From Mucilaginibacter sp. SMC90 (lineage in GTDB: Bacteria > Bacteroidota > Bacteroidia > Sphingobacteriales > Sphingobacteriaceae): a DNA stretch of 64,000 nt. Positions 53,856 to 63,293 of the stretch are shown piece by piece. Every line of letters begins with the position of its first letter. Position 1 is the first letter of the stretch. A model generated the notes under the pieces. The model did not search any database. It saw nothing but the letters and a program-made list of their open reading frames with translations, and was not told where the DNA came from. Where the stretch lies: assembly GCF_022811725.1 (NCBI RefSeq), contig NZ_CP094527.1:1860001-1924000 (forward strand), given 5' to 3'. Both the position numbers and the translations under genes were made by a program.

Positions 53856-54014
53856 TATACCACTTTTTCAGTATTGCAGAGGTTAAAGGTTAAAACTAAT
53901 TTAGCATCATTAAAGAAACTGAGGGGCGGTCTTAAAATTAGCTACCTATTAGTGATTTTAAAACCTAAACCTTATCATATTTTAAGTTTATTTATAATTT
54001 AGAATAACATTAAC

Positions 54015-54054
54015 AACAGCCAGATAACTTAAAAAAGTTTGGCTGTTTTTGTTT
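54015..54054 (+). terminator. Terminator after the two-component pair
   Basis: AACAGCCA (54015-54022) pairs with TGGCTGTT (54040-54047), with an inner AACTT/AAGTT stem, then a T-rich tail. It lies between the convergent response-regulator and GntR genes. Confidence 0.75.
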
Positions 54055-54127
54055 TAATGAATCAGTAAAGCTATCCTGACTTTAATATCAAGCTTATTTT
54101 TGAAAAACAGGTGTGAACTTTAGGTGG

Positions 54128-54856
54128 TTATCGCCTGCTTTCTACTGTGTAAACAAAGCTATCTGCTTTATAGTAACCAAGGTTGTATTCCATCGGCCGG
54201 TCTCCCTGGTCAAATACAAACCGTTTCCTGAACAACACAGGGTCTCCGGTTGCAATCTGTAGTTTATCTGCTATTAATGTATCTGCAGCGTGGGCGCTGA
54301 TCTCCTCTTTTGAAAGCGATGCGATTGTTGAATGCTCGTGTTCAAGCATTTCATATAATGGTTGTTTAAAATCTTCATCTCCGGTTAAACCTATCCGCGG
54401 ATGGAAATAGGACACGAAGTATACGAATGGGCCATCGGGCTTTCCGCGTACCCTTTCCATTTTCAATACCTTTTTATCGGCTTTGATCTCAAAAAAAATA
54501 GCAAGTTGTTCATCCGGCTCCACCCAGGTAACATGCAGTTCAAAGTTTTTGATAGTTATTCCCCGCAATTTCATTTCCTGCGAAAAACTTAGCCAATTAT
54601 TTGATTTTGAACTAACTGTAGACTGGTTGACCCTGGTGCCCATTCTCTTTTTACGAATAAGCAGACCTTCAAAAACAAGCTTGTTGATTGCCTGGCGAAG
54701 TGTGCTGCGGGATATAGCCAGCAACTTCGCAAGTTCCACCTCGTTGGGCAGCAGCTTGCCATTCTGATATGCTTCTTCAGCAATTAATTTTCTTAAAAGT
54801 TCTTCGGCCTGGGCGTGCAGCGGTACCGGGCTTCTGTGGTTGATTGAATACTTCAT
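54128..54856 (-). CDS. GntR family regulator with UTRA sensor domain
   Basis: ATG at 54856 gives 242 residues (a TTG-type start upstream at 54883 would add nine). The N-terminal winged helix is at about 5-70 (PLHAQAEELLRKLI, LLPNEVELAKLLAISRSTLRQAINKLVFEGLL). The UTRA effector domain (about 90-240: VLKMERVRGKPDGPFVYFVSYF, FRKRFVFDQGDRPMEYNLGYY) is a chorismate-lyase-like fold that usually binds a sugar phosphate. It diverges from the mannose-type operon. A repeated palindrome in the gap, one copy over the operon promoter, supports a repressor role. Confidence 0.92.
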   Translation of the reverse strand: MKYSINHRSPVPLHAQAEELLRKLIAEEAYQNGKLLPNEVELAKLLAISRSTLRQAINKLVFEGLLIRKKRMGTRVNQSTVSSKSNNWLSFSQEMKLRGITIKNFELHVTWVEPDEQLAIFFEIKADKKVLKMERVRGKPDGPFVYFVSYFHPRIGLTGDEDFKQPLYEMLEHEHSTIASLSKEEISAHAADTLIADKLQIATGDPVLFRKRFVFDQGDRPMEYNLGYYKADSFVYTVESRR

Positions 54857-54900
54857 TTCAGGAGGTTGCCACAATGATAGCAATTTTGGCCAATTGTGTC

Positions 54901-54917
54901 AAATGTTCATACATATT
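54901..54917. promoter_or_regulatory. Putative GntR operator, copy 1
   Basis: AAATGTTCATACATATT shares the ATGTxxATACAT pattern with copies 2 and 3 and lies 45 bases upstream of the gntR-like start, suggesting autoregulation. Confidence 0.45.
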
Positions 54918-54978
54918 AATTGGTTTAATTTGTTGATTTGTAACAGCAAACTTTTGTTATAGAAAAATTGAAAATCTA

Positions 54979-55009
54979 TTTGTAAAAATAATAATTGTTT
55001 ATATGTTTG
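54979..55009 (+). promoter_or_regulatory. Promoter of the mannose-type operon (TTTG-N19-TATGTTTG)
   Basis: TTTG at 54979-54982 and TATGTTTG at 55002-55009 are separated by 19 bases, an exact fit to the Bacteroidetes consensus. The transcript would carry a leader of about 95 bases before the ATG at 55113. Confidence 0.7.
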
Positions 55010-55016
55010 TACATAT
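55001..55016. promoter_or_regulatory. Putative GntR operator, copy 2, over the -7 element
   Basis: ATATGTTTGTACATAT has perfect 6-bp arms (ATATGT/ACATAT) around TTGT and covers the -7 element at 55002-55009. A bound regulator would block RNA polymerase. Confidence 0.6.
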
Positions 55017-55091
55017 CTTTTATAAATCATCGATACTTTTAAATTAAAGAATCGACTTTAATACCTAAATATCGATTTTCTTTGCGATTTA

Positions 55092-55108
55092 ATATGTACA
55101 TACATTAT
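55092..55108. promoter_or_regulatory. Putative GntR operator, copy 3
   Basis: ATATGTACATACATTAT contains the palindrome ATGTACAT and lies five bases before the ATG of the isomerase gene, within the leader. Confidence 0.5.
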
Positions 55109-55112
55109 TACA

Positions 55113-56924
55113 ATGATAGAAATTGACCAGACAAGTTTTAATTCTTACACAGGCCTGAGCTCCGAATTAAGGAAAACTCAGCAATTTTTGATGCCGGCGC
55201 AATTAACCGCACCATTCAGGCAGGCAGAAGGGTACAATATTTATCCCACCGCCGTGCTGGAAACCGGAAAGATTTTTAGCGGTTTTGACTCCCTTGTTGC
55301 TTTTATTGCCGGTCACAAAGCAATATTGATTGATGGCTATGTAGGCGTGTTTTGGGAACGTATTAAAGAAGGCTTGCAGCAATGCCTGGCAGATCGGGGC
55401 TTAAATGTTAACTGGATTTATACGGCCGATTACCTGAAAGATTCTGATGAAATTGATCGCCTTGTTGGGCCATTCCTGGGGGAGTATTCATCTGTTTGGG
55501 GTACAAGGACGACTTTGTCTTTAGCCGATTTGTTTACGGAGGGGCTTAACACGCAGAAACCGGATGCAAATAGCGATGTAAATATCATTATAGGTCCGGG
55601 TGCCGCACTGGCTGACTGGGAGGCTCCCGTGATCTATCTGGATATTCCTAAAAATGAGATACAGTTCAGAATGCGTGCAGGCAGCATCACAAACCTGGGC
55701 GCGAAAGCCCCTGATGAGCCCTTTCAAATGTACAAGCGCTTCTATTTTGTTGATTGGGTAATTCTGAACAATCACAAAAAGGCAATTCTTGACAGGCTTT
55801 CGATCATAGCCGATGCGCAATGGCCAGAAACCATCAATTGGATGCAGCAATCAGATCTTGTAGCAGGGCTCAGCAAATTGAGTGCCTCTGTATTTCGGGT
55901 AAGGCCGTGGTTTGAACCTGGTGCATGGGGCGGACAATGGATGAAGGAGCGCATCAGTAATTTGAATAACGATGTTGTTAATCTGGCCTGGTCATTTGAG
56001 TTGATCGTTCCGGAAAACGGGCTGGTATTTGAAAGCGACGGCAATCTTCTTGAAGTATCCTTCGATACCATTATGTTCGCCAATTGCCAAAACATTCTGG
56101 GTAAACATGCTGCACGTTTTGGCGACGAATTCCCGATCCGTTTCGATTTTCTTGATACTTACAAAGGTGGGAACCTATCTATACAATGTCATCCAAAATT
56201 AAAATACATCCAGGAGCAATTTGGCGAAACGATTACCCAGGATGAAACCTATTATATTTTGGATTGTGATGATAATGCTTCCGTTTATCTCGGTTTCCAG
56301 GAAGATATTGATCCGGTTGTATATAAAGAGGCCCTTGAAGGCAGCCAGGCAACCGGTAAACCTGTGGATATCGAACAATACGTGCAGGTACACTCGGCCA
56401 AAAAGCACGATCTGTTTCTTATACCTAACGGTACAGTTCACAGCGCAGGGGCTGGTAACCTGGTACTTGAAATAAGCGCCACACCTTACATTTTTACTTT
56501 TAAGATGTATGACTGGGTACGTTTGGACCTTGACGGCAAACCACGCCCTATTAATATTGACCATGCCTTTAACAACCTTGATTTTGAGCGCAAAGGTGAA
56601 CGTGTGCAACAGGAATTGATTTCGCACCCCCAGGTTATTGAAGAAACCCCGGGATATCGCCTGGTCCATTTGCCCACACACAAAGAACATTTTTATGATG
56701 TGCACAGGCTTGAGTTTGACAACTCAGTTGAAATTAATACTGATAACTGCTGCCATGTGCTGATGCTGGTAGAAGGTAACTCCCTCACGGTTGAAACAGC
56801 TGATGGTGTAAAAATGGATTTTGCCTATGCAGAAACATTTGTGATACCGGCTGCTGCGGGTACCTATCGACTTACCAATCAAGGTAAGCAACGTGCAAAA
56901 GTGATCAAAGCATTTTTAAAATAA
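55113..56924 (+). CDS. Class I mannose-6-phosphate isomerase with extra N-terminal kinase-like domain
   Basis: The 603-residue protein has two parts. Residues about 265-603 are a type I phosphomannose isomerase: WGGQWMKE, LSIQCHP, IPNGTVHSAG, with all four zinc ligands in place (Q358, H360, E378, H443). It should interconvert mannose-6-phosphate and fructose-6-phosphate. Residues about 1-250 are not part of normal ManA. They look like a nucleoside/uridine-kinase-type P-loop fold (KAILIDGYVGVFWERIKEGL, VIYLDIPKNEIQFRM, FYFVDWVILNNHKK) in which the GxxGxGK(S/T) loop is lost. The gene starts the operon and overlaps the MFS gene by one base. Confidence 0.85.
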   Translation: MIEIDQTSFNSYTGLSSELRKTQQFLMPAQLTAPFRQAEGYNIYPTAVLETGKIFSGFDSLVAFIAGHKAILIDGYVGVFWERIKEGLQQCLADRGLNVNWIYTADYLKDSDEIDRLVGPFLGEYSSVWGTRTTLSLADLFTEGLNTQKPDANSDVNIIIGPGAALADWEAPVIYLDIPKNEIQFRMRAGSITNLGAKAPDEPFQMYKRFYFVDWVILNNHKKAILDRLSIIADAQWPETINWMQQSDLVAGLSKLSASVFRVRPWFEPGAWGGQWMKERISNLNNDVVNLAWSFELIVPENGLVFESDGNLLEVSFDTIMFANCQNILGKHAARFGDEFPIRFDFLDTYKGGNLSIQCHPKLKYIQEQFGETITQDETYYILDCDDNASVYLGFQEDIDPVVYKEALEGSQATGKPVDIEQYVQVHSAKKHDLFLIPNGTVHSAGAGNLVLEISATPYIFTFKMYDWVRLDLDGKPRPINIDHAFNNLDFERKGERVQQELISHPQVIEETPGYRLVHLPTHKEHFYDVHRLEFDNSVEINTDNCCHVLMLVEGNSLTVETADGVKMDFAYAETFVIPAAAGTYRLTNQGKQRAKVIKAFLK

Positions 56925-58375
56925 TGGAAATGACATCTGAAATTCAACAAGCTGATACAAAGAAGAGCGGTGCTTTTCTGTACCTGGTATGCCTTGTGGC
57001 TGCCCTGGGAGGTTTTCTTTTTGGCTTTGACACTGCTGTGATTTCCGGTACGGTTAACCTGGTTCGGCATGATTTTAATTTAAACGCTGTAACTGAGGGA
57101 TGGTTTGTGAGCTGCGCTTTGCTGGGTTGTATAGTAGGCGTGGCGGCATCCGGGGCATTAAGTGATAAGTATGGGCGTAAAATAGTGCTCATCTTATCGG
57201 CTGTTCTTTTTCTTGCCTCTGCGCTTGGCTGCATGTGGTCCGGTTCGTTTACAGCGTTAATCGTGTTCCGGCTTATCGGCGGCCTGGGCATTGGTGTAGC
57301 CTCCATGGTTTCGCCGCTGTATATCTCCGAATTTGCGCCATCGCGTTACCGGGGTATGATGGTATCGCTGTATCAGTTAGCACTTACGGTGGGTATAGTT
57401 GTGGCCTACTTTGCTAATGCCTATCTTTTAAGTAATGCAGGAGGCAATTTTTCAGGAGCCGGTTTAAAACTAATCCTGTCAGATCAGGTATGGAGGGCCA
57501 TGCTTGGCTTAGGTGCTTTGCCCGCAGCAATTTTCCTGCTTTCGCTTTTGGCCGTGCCAGAATCACCAAGGTGGTTACTGTTAAAAAAACGGGTTTCGGA
57601 AGCCAAAGCGATATTGATCAGGATTGATGGCATAAAGGCAGCAGAAAACGAAATGGCTGCGTTTCAGGCAGGCCAGGACAGGCAGGATGAGCAAGGTTTT
57701 AAGGAACTTTTGCGGCCTGTATACCGGCGGCCGCTCCTGATCGGGTTGTTACTGCCTCTTTTTTCGCAATTGTGCGGTATCAACGCAGTTATCTACTACG
57801 GGCCTAAAATTTTAGAGCAGGCCGGCTTTGCGCTCAACAATGCGCTTGGCGGTCAGGTTACTATCGGGCTTGTAAATGTTGTGTTTACGTTTGTTGCCAT
57901 TTTTACCATTGATCGCTGGGGCCGTAAGCCGCTGCTGTTTGCAGGGGTAGGCGGTGCTGTTGCAGCATTGATCCTGATCGGTATCCTTTTCTTCGCCGGG
58001 GTCACATCAGGTCCCTGGATCTTGGCTGGTATCCTGATTTTTATAGCCTGTTTTGCTTTCTCCTTCGGCCCGGTATGCTGGGTTGTTGTAGGAGAGATAT
58101 TCCCGGGAGCCGTGCGCGGTAAAGCCATGTCATTAGCAACACTCTCTTTGTGGATCGGGAATTTTCTGGTCGGCCAGCTCACCCCCGCATTTCTTGAAGG
58201 TTTGGGCGCGGCGTGGACCTTTTGGATCTTCGCGGGCTGCTGTGCTCCGGCGCTGCTGCTCACACACAAACTAATTCCCGAAACCAAGGGGAAATCATTA
58301 GAAAGTATTGAAACCTATTGGGCCGAATCATTTGATCGTGCATCATCAAAAGCGCCCGTAAACCAGGAGCGTTGA
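56924..58375 (+). CDS. MFS sugar porter
   Basis: The 483-residue inner-membrane protein has twelve predicted helices and the sugar porter signatures: DTAVISGTVNLV in helix 1, DKYGRK after helix 2, PESPRWL before the central loop, GINAVIYYGP in helix 7, DRWGRKPLL, and PETKGKSLE at the end. It should move a monosaccharide with protons into the cytoplasm, as XylE/GlcP relatives do. The ATG overlaps the stop of the isomerase gene, so the two are translationally coupled. This suggests mannose, or a related sugar, as substrate. Confidence 0.93.
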   Translation: MEMTSEIQQADTKKSGAFLYLVCLVAALGGFLFGFDTAVISGTVNLVRHDFNLNAVTEGWFVSCALLGCIVGVAASGALSDKYGRKIVLILSAVLFLASALGCMWSGSFTALIVFRLIGGLGIGVASMVSPLYISEFAPSRYRGMMVSLYQLALTVGIVVAYFANAYLLSNAGGNFSGAGLKLILSDQVWRAMLGLGALPAAIFLLSLLAVPESPRWLLLKKRVSEAKAILIRIDGIKAAENEMAAFQAGQDRQDEQGFKELLRPVYRRPLLIGLLLPLFSQLCGINAVIYYGPKILEQAGFALNNALGGQVTIGLVNVVFTFVAIFTIDRWGRKPLLFAGVGGAVAALILIGILFFAGVTSGPWILAGILIFIACFAFSFGPVCWVVVGEIFPGAVRGKAMSLATLSLWIGNFLVGQLTPAFLEGLGAAWTFWIFAGCCAPALLLTHKLIPETKGKSLESIETYWAESFDRASSKAPVNQER

Positions 58376-58436
58376 TACAGCCCTTAATAAAAATGCCAAT
58401 TTATAGACAATGAATTAACCAATTAAAACCAAACAA

Positions 58437-61400
58437 ATGAGATTTAAACTTTTACCCAAAACAGGAAAAATGCAAAGGCATGCATACCGGGCAATTATCC
58501 CGGCGCTGTTGCCTGCTGTGTTTCTCTGCTGGAACGCGCCGGTTGCTGGTGCGGCTGTTCCGGTGATTACCCGTGCCGATTTGAGAAACGCCGCTAATAT
58601 CGTTATTACAGGGCAGGTAACTGATGAACAGGGCCGCCCACTGCCGGGAGTAAGCATCCGTTTGCTCAATTCAGGTTCGGGCACAGTTACCGATATCAAC
58701 GGGAACTACAAACTTTCTGTACCTGAGGCAAGTGCAAATGGCACGCTGACGTTTTCTTTTATCGGTTTCGTTACCCAAACGGTATCTATTAATAATAAAA
58801 CGCAGTTTAATATCAGCCTGAAACCGGATACAACCAAGGCACTGAATGAAGTAGTGGTAGTGGGTTATGGTACACAACGCAGGGCGACTATCAATAGCGC
58901 CATCGGTACAGTTGGTGCTAAGGATATCAATGACAAGCCTGTGCTGAACCCCGCTCAGGCGCTGCAGGGGCAATCTCCCAACCTTATTATCCAGCAAAGT
59001 ACGCTGGATCCCGGAGCCAGCCCCAGTATCAATATCCGTGGTGTGGCAACAACAGGTAATAATGACCCGCTTTTGGTTATCGACGGTATCGTTTCACAAT
59101 CTGTTGGTGATCTTAACCTGATCAATCCAAATGATATTGCAAGCGTTACTGTGCTTAAAGATGCGGGTTCTGCCGCTATATATGGTTCACGTGGTGCAAA
59201 TGGCGTTTTACTGGTAACTACTAAAAGCGGTAAACTGAACCAAAAGGCATCCGTTACCTACAATGGCAACTTTGGCTGGCAAAAACCGGATATCCTGGTA
59301 AAAAAGGTAAGCGGAGCCGATAATGCTTATTACAAAAATGAAGCACTGGCAAATTCAGGGCTTCCACCTGCATTCACGCCCGAACAAATCCAGCAGCTTG
59401 CTGCCCAGGGCGATGGAAACTGGGATATCAATCATGTGCTTTATAACGCGCCCCAAACCTCTCAGAACGTAAGTGTGAGCGGCGGTGCTGCAACTAATAC
59501 CTATTTTATTTCTGCCGGATACCTTAACCAGCTGAGTAATTTTATAGGTGACGGTGGCTCGGGCAGCAAATTCGGGTATCAAAAATATAACCTTCGCATG
59601 AATCAGTCTACGATCATCGGACGTTTCAAATTATCCGGAATACTTGAGTATACCAAATCCCGTAACAAAACCAACAGCGTTGGCGATAACAATATTTTTG
59701 CTGATGCCAACCGCGTACCGCATAACTATAGCTGGACAGATGCCAACGGCAACTACCTGACCAATCCCATAGCTTCTCAATACAACGAGTATGGGGTATT
59801 AGAAAAAGGCGGTTTTAACCAGGCAGACAATGACCGGATTTTTGGTAACCTGAATGGTACCCTGAGTATCACCAACGAATTGAGTTTAACCGGCGTATTT
59901 GGTGGTACCCTTCAAAACAACGGAAACTTTTTCAGGCGTGCGCAGGTAAATTATGTCCCTGCAGGCGTATACGGAAATGACCTGACCACTTTTGATAACA
60001 ATTCAAAGTCCAGTTCATTTAACACGCAGGTATACCTGGGTTATAACAAAGCCTTCGGCGCGCATAATATCAGTGCTACATTAGGTGTTTCGAGCGAATT
60101 GAACAGTCAGCGCGGCTTTCAGTTAATGAAAACATTAACCGATCCGGTATTTGGTAATGCCACCACCGGAACGCTGATAGATGCCACAAACTCTTATAAC
60201 AGTGTCACCATCCAGGCAAACAGCCTGCAATCGGCTTTTGGCAGGATCAGCTATGATTACAATAACCGTTATTTTCTTGATTTTGTATTCCGTGATGATG
60301 CCTCATCAAAATTTGCCAAAGGGCAGCGCAATGGCTTTTTCCCTTCAGTAAACGCCGGTTATGTAATTACCGAGGAGAGCTTTATGGAGCCGCTAAAAAA
60401 TACGCTGAACAATTTGAAGATAAGGGGCAGCTATGGTGTAGTCGGCAACAATCAATCGGCAGGTAACTATACTTATTTAACAACATACTTTAACTATCCC
60501 GGCGCTTATGGCTACAATGGTGTTATCCAGGGCGGTGCAGGTACTAACCTGTCAAACCCACTGCTTACCTGGGAGCGGGCACATACGTTAAACGTAGGTT
60601 TGGATTTTGGACTTTTCCATAACAAGCTAACCGGCTCTTTTGATTATTTTAATAAAGTAACCAGCAATATTCAGCAAACCCCGCTTGATGTTCCTACCAT
60701 CTTCGGTGCGGCGCCGCCTGTAGCCAACGTGGCAAAGGTTCGTGACATGGGCTGGGAACTTGAACTTACTTATACCTTGAAAACAGCTAAGGTTACACAA
60801 AGCTTTAGCGCCAACATAGGTAACACACAAAATAAGTTAATGCAGCTTACGGGCAATACCAAGCAAATAATCTATAATCAGGATGTTTATCAGCTAATCC
60901 GTCGCGTTGGCGAACCTATTACACAGTATTACGGCTATGTTACCAACGGATACTTCCAGAACGAAGCTGACGTAAACAACTATCCTAAGCCGGCAGGTGC
61001 AGTTGTTGGCCCCGGCGATGTGAAGTTCAAGGATTTAAATGGCGATGGCAAAATAGATGATAACGATAAGAAAGTTATCGGAAATCCTTTCCCTCATTAC
61101 ACTTTTGGCTTTAATTACCGGATTGCAGTTGCAGGTTTTGATGTATCGTTATTTGTTCAGGGGGTTGGCCAGCGCGACGAGTTTTTGCGCGGCGAACTGG
61201 TAGAGCCTTTCCATTATAATTATGGTGCTACCCTGTATGAACATATGACCGATTATTGGACCCCTAATAATCCCAACGCCCGTTATCCGAGGCTGGCAAC
61301 CATTGGCTCGCCATCCAATACTAACAACTGGCGCTCCGGCTCCGATCTGTACCGCTTTAATGCAGCTTATGCCCGCCTTAAAAACGTAAATATTGGCTAT

Positions 61401-61613
61401 ACCTTGCCTCAGGAGCTTACCCGCAGGGCAGGAATGGAGCGCGTAAGGATATCGCTCATCGGTCAAAACCTGATAACGCTTTCAAAACTCAAGTTCATCG
61501 ATCCTGAAACTACCGAATTTGGTAACAACGTAAGCCCTAATTCGGCTTCAAACAGTGCGAGAAATTACCTGCTTCCCATTTTTTACGGTGCAGGCCTGGA
61601 CATCACCTTTTAA
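58437..61613 (+). CDS. SusC/RagA TonB-linked outer membrane receptor
   Basis: The 1058-residue protein has a signal peptide, a carboxypeptidase-D-like sandwich (about 58-130: GQVTDEQGRPLPGVSIRLLN), the SusC box LNEVVVVGYGTQ, a plug (about 145-260: PALQAL-type segment AQALQGQSPNLII, INIRGVATTGNNDPLLVIDG) and a barrel ending in GAGLDITF. There is no STN domain, so it does not signal to a FecR, in line with control by the GntR protein. It starts 61 bases after the MFS gene on the same strand and is probably in the same operon. Confidence 0.95.
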   Translation: MRFKLLPKTGKMQRHAYRAIIPALLPAVFLCWNAPVAGAAVPVITRADLRNAANIVITGQVTDEQGRPLPGVSIRLLNSGSGTVTDINGNYKLSVPEASANGTLTFSFIGFVTQTVSINNKTQFNISLKPDTTKALNEVVVVGYGTQRRATINSAIGTVGAKDINDKPVLNPAQALQGQSPNLIIQQSTLDPGASPSINIRGVATTGNNDPLLVIDGIVSQSVGDLNLINPNDIASVTVLKDAGSAAIYGSRGANGVLLVTTKSGKLNQKASVTYNGNFGWQKPDILVKKVSGADNAYYKNEALANSGLPPAFTPEQIQQLAAQGDGNWDINHVLYNAPQTSQNVSVSGGAATNTYFISAGYLNQLSNFIGDGGSGSKFGYQKYNLRMNQSTIIGRFKLSGILEYTKSRNKTNSVGDNNIFADANRVPHNYSWTDANGNYLTNPIASQYNEYGVLEKGGFNQADNDRIFGNLNGTLSITNELSLTGVFGGTLQNNGNFFRRAQVNYVPAGVYGNDLTTFDNNSKSSSFNTQVYLGYNKAFGAHNISATLGVSSELNSQRGFQLMKTLTDPVFGNATTGTLIDATNSYNSVTIQANSLQSAFGRISYDYNNRYFLDFVFRDDASSKFAKGQRNGFFPSVNAGYVITEESFMEPLKNTLNNLKIRGSYGVVGNNQSAGNYTYLTTYFNYPGAYGYNGVIQGGAGTNLSNPLLTWERAHTLNVGLDFGLFHNKLTGSFDYFNKVTSNIQQTPLDVPTIFGAAPPVANVAKVRDMGWELELTYTLKTAKVTQSFSANIGNTQNKLMQLTGNTKQIIYNQDVYQLIRRVGEPITQYYGYVTNGYFQNEADVNNYPKPAGAVVGPGDVKFKDLNGDGKIDDNDKKVIGNPFPHYTFGFNYRIAVAGFDVSLFVQGVGQRDEFLRGELVEPFHYNYGATLYEHMTDYWTPNNPNARYPRLATIGSPSNTNNWRSGSDLYRFNAAYARLKNVNIGYTLPQELTRRAGMERVRISLIGQNLITLSKLKFIDPETTEFGNNVSPNSASNSARNYLLPIFYGAGLDITF

Positions 61614-61631
61614 CCCATTTACTGAAAGGAC

Positions 61632-63263
61632 ATGAAAATTTTAAATAAATATTTTGCCATTACCGCACTGGTGCTGGCGAGCGGGTGCCGTAAATTAGAT
61701 ATCGCACCAACGGATGCATACTCTGTTCTTAATTTTTGGACTGCAGATGCCAACGTATATAATGCACTGAATAATAACTACAGCCTGATGTATAACAGCG
61801 GTCTCTATTTTGCGGCCGAAGGATTATCAGATAACGCTTATTCGCAAACAAATACAGACCTTATTCAGATAGCAAGCGGCAACGCCAATGCACAAACCCC
61901 CAAATTTGCGGGCGATTGGGCATATTATTATTCTACCATCAAATCCTGTAACCAATTCCTGGCAAATATTGACAAAAATACCACGCTTGGTGCGGCTACG
62001 CTTGATCGCTTAAAGGCTGAGACCCGCTTTATCAGGGCTTTTGAAGATTTTAACCTCACCAAATGGTACGGCGATATCCCGCTGGTAAGCACAGATATCT
62101 CCCAGGACGATGCGAAAACCATTGCGCGTACCCCTAAAGCCGAAGTTATAAACTTCATATTGAGTGAATTAAATGCAATTGTACCGTTGCTGCCCTCAAA
62201 AGATCAATTACCGGCGGCAGAAAATGGCCGTATCACCAAAGGGGCGGCGCTTGCTTTACAGGCGCGCGTGCTCCTGTACCAGGGGAACCGTATGGCCGAT
62301 GTGGCTACAGTATGCGAAAGTTTGATGAATAGCACCACCAATGGCACCTATTCTCTTAATCCAAACTATAGCAATCTTTTTAGCGACCCATCAACCAACA
62401 GAAACAACCCTGAATCGATATTATCGCTGCAGTATGTTCCGGCAACCACCCGTACCTGGACAGACTTTTGGGATTTTGCGCCAAACAGCGTGGGCGGACG
62501 CGTGAATGCACTTGCTCCAAGCCAGGAGTTGGTTAATGACTATATCATGCTTAATGGCAAGGCTATCACCGATGCCGGATCGGGTTATGATGAAAACAAT
62601 CCATATACAAACCGCGACCCAAGACTTACCGCAACTGTAGTTTATGATCGTTACAACTGGAATAGCGGCGGTGGTGTAAATGGCACAACAAAGGTGATTT
62701 ATATCAAGCCTGGCAGTGATCCAACCCGGCCCGGTCCTGATGAATATTCTTCTGGCCGTCAAAGTTCATCGCCAACAGGTTATTACTGGCGAAAGTATTT
62801 TGATCCTTCGGCACTGGCCAATTTCACATCTGGTAACAATATCCACTTGTTTCGCTACGCCGAAATCCTGCTTGACTATGCAGAGGCTAAAAGCAGCCTT
62901 GGGCAGATGGATGCAACGGTGTGGAATAAAACCATTGGGGCGCTTCGTACAAGGGCTGGTTTTAGCGACCCTGCTGCATTAAACTATCCGGGCGGCGATG
63001 TTACCAACGCTATCCGTCGCGAACGCCGGGTGGAATTAGCTATGGAAGGCACCCGTATCGATGATATTCGCAGATGGAAGACAGCCGAAACTGTATTAAA
63101 CGGCTATGTTCACGGAGCAAAATTCTCGGGCGATCCGGCTACAGACAACGGCTATATCCGCGCGCAGCTGCGAAGGTTCAATACCAACCGTGATTACCTT
63201 TGGGCTATTCCAAGCGGTGACCTGAGTTTAGATTCAAAGCTGACACAAAATCCAGGTTATTAA
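61632..63263 (+). CDS. RagB/SusD family surface lipoprotein
   Basis: The 543-residue protein has a lipoprotein signal (ALVLASGC, Cys19) and SusD hallmarks: KAETRFIRAFEDFNLTKWYGDIPLV, GAALALQARVLLYQGN, FRYAEILLDYAEAKSSLGQ, GALRTRAGF, RRERRVELAMEGTRIDDIRRW and a final TQNPGY. It caps the SusC encoded 18 bases upstream and captures its glycan. Confidence 0.95.
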   Translation: MKILNKYFAITALVLASGCRKLDIAPTDAYSVLNFWTADANVYNALNNNYSLMYNSGLYFAAEGLSDNAYSQTNTDLIQIASGNANAQTPKFAGDWAYYYSTIKSCNQFLANIDKNTTLGAATLDRLKAETRFIRAFEDFNLTKWYGDIPLVSTDISQDDAKTIARTPKAEVINFILSELNAIVPLLPSKDQLPAAENGRITKGAALALQARVLLYQGNRMADVATVCESLMNSTTNGTYSLNPNYSNLFSDPSTNRNNPESILSLQYVPATTRTWTDFWDFAPNSVGGRVNALAPSQELVNDYIMLNGKAITDAGSGYDENNPYTNRDPRLTATVVYDRYNWNSGGGVNGTTKVIYIKPGSDPTRPGPDEYSSGRQSSSPTGYYWRKYFDPSALANFTSGNNIHLFRYAEILLDYAEAKSSLGQMDATVWNKTIGALRTRAGFSDPAALNYPGGDVTNAIRRERRVELAMEGTRIDDIRRWKTAETVLNGYVHGAKFSGDPATDNGYIRAQLRRFNTNRDYLWAIPSGDLSLDSKLTQNPGY

Positions 63264-63293
63264 CTATAAAATCACCAATTATTCCTGAATAAT

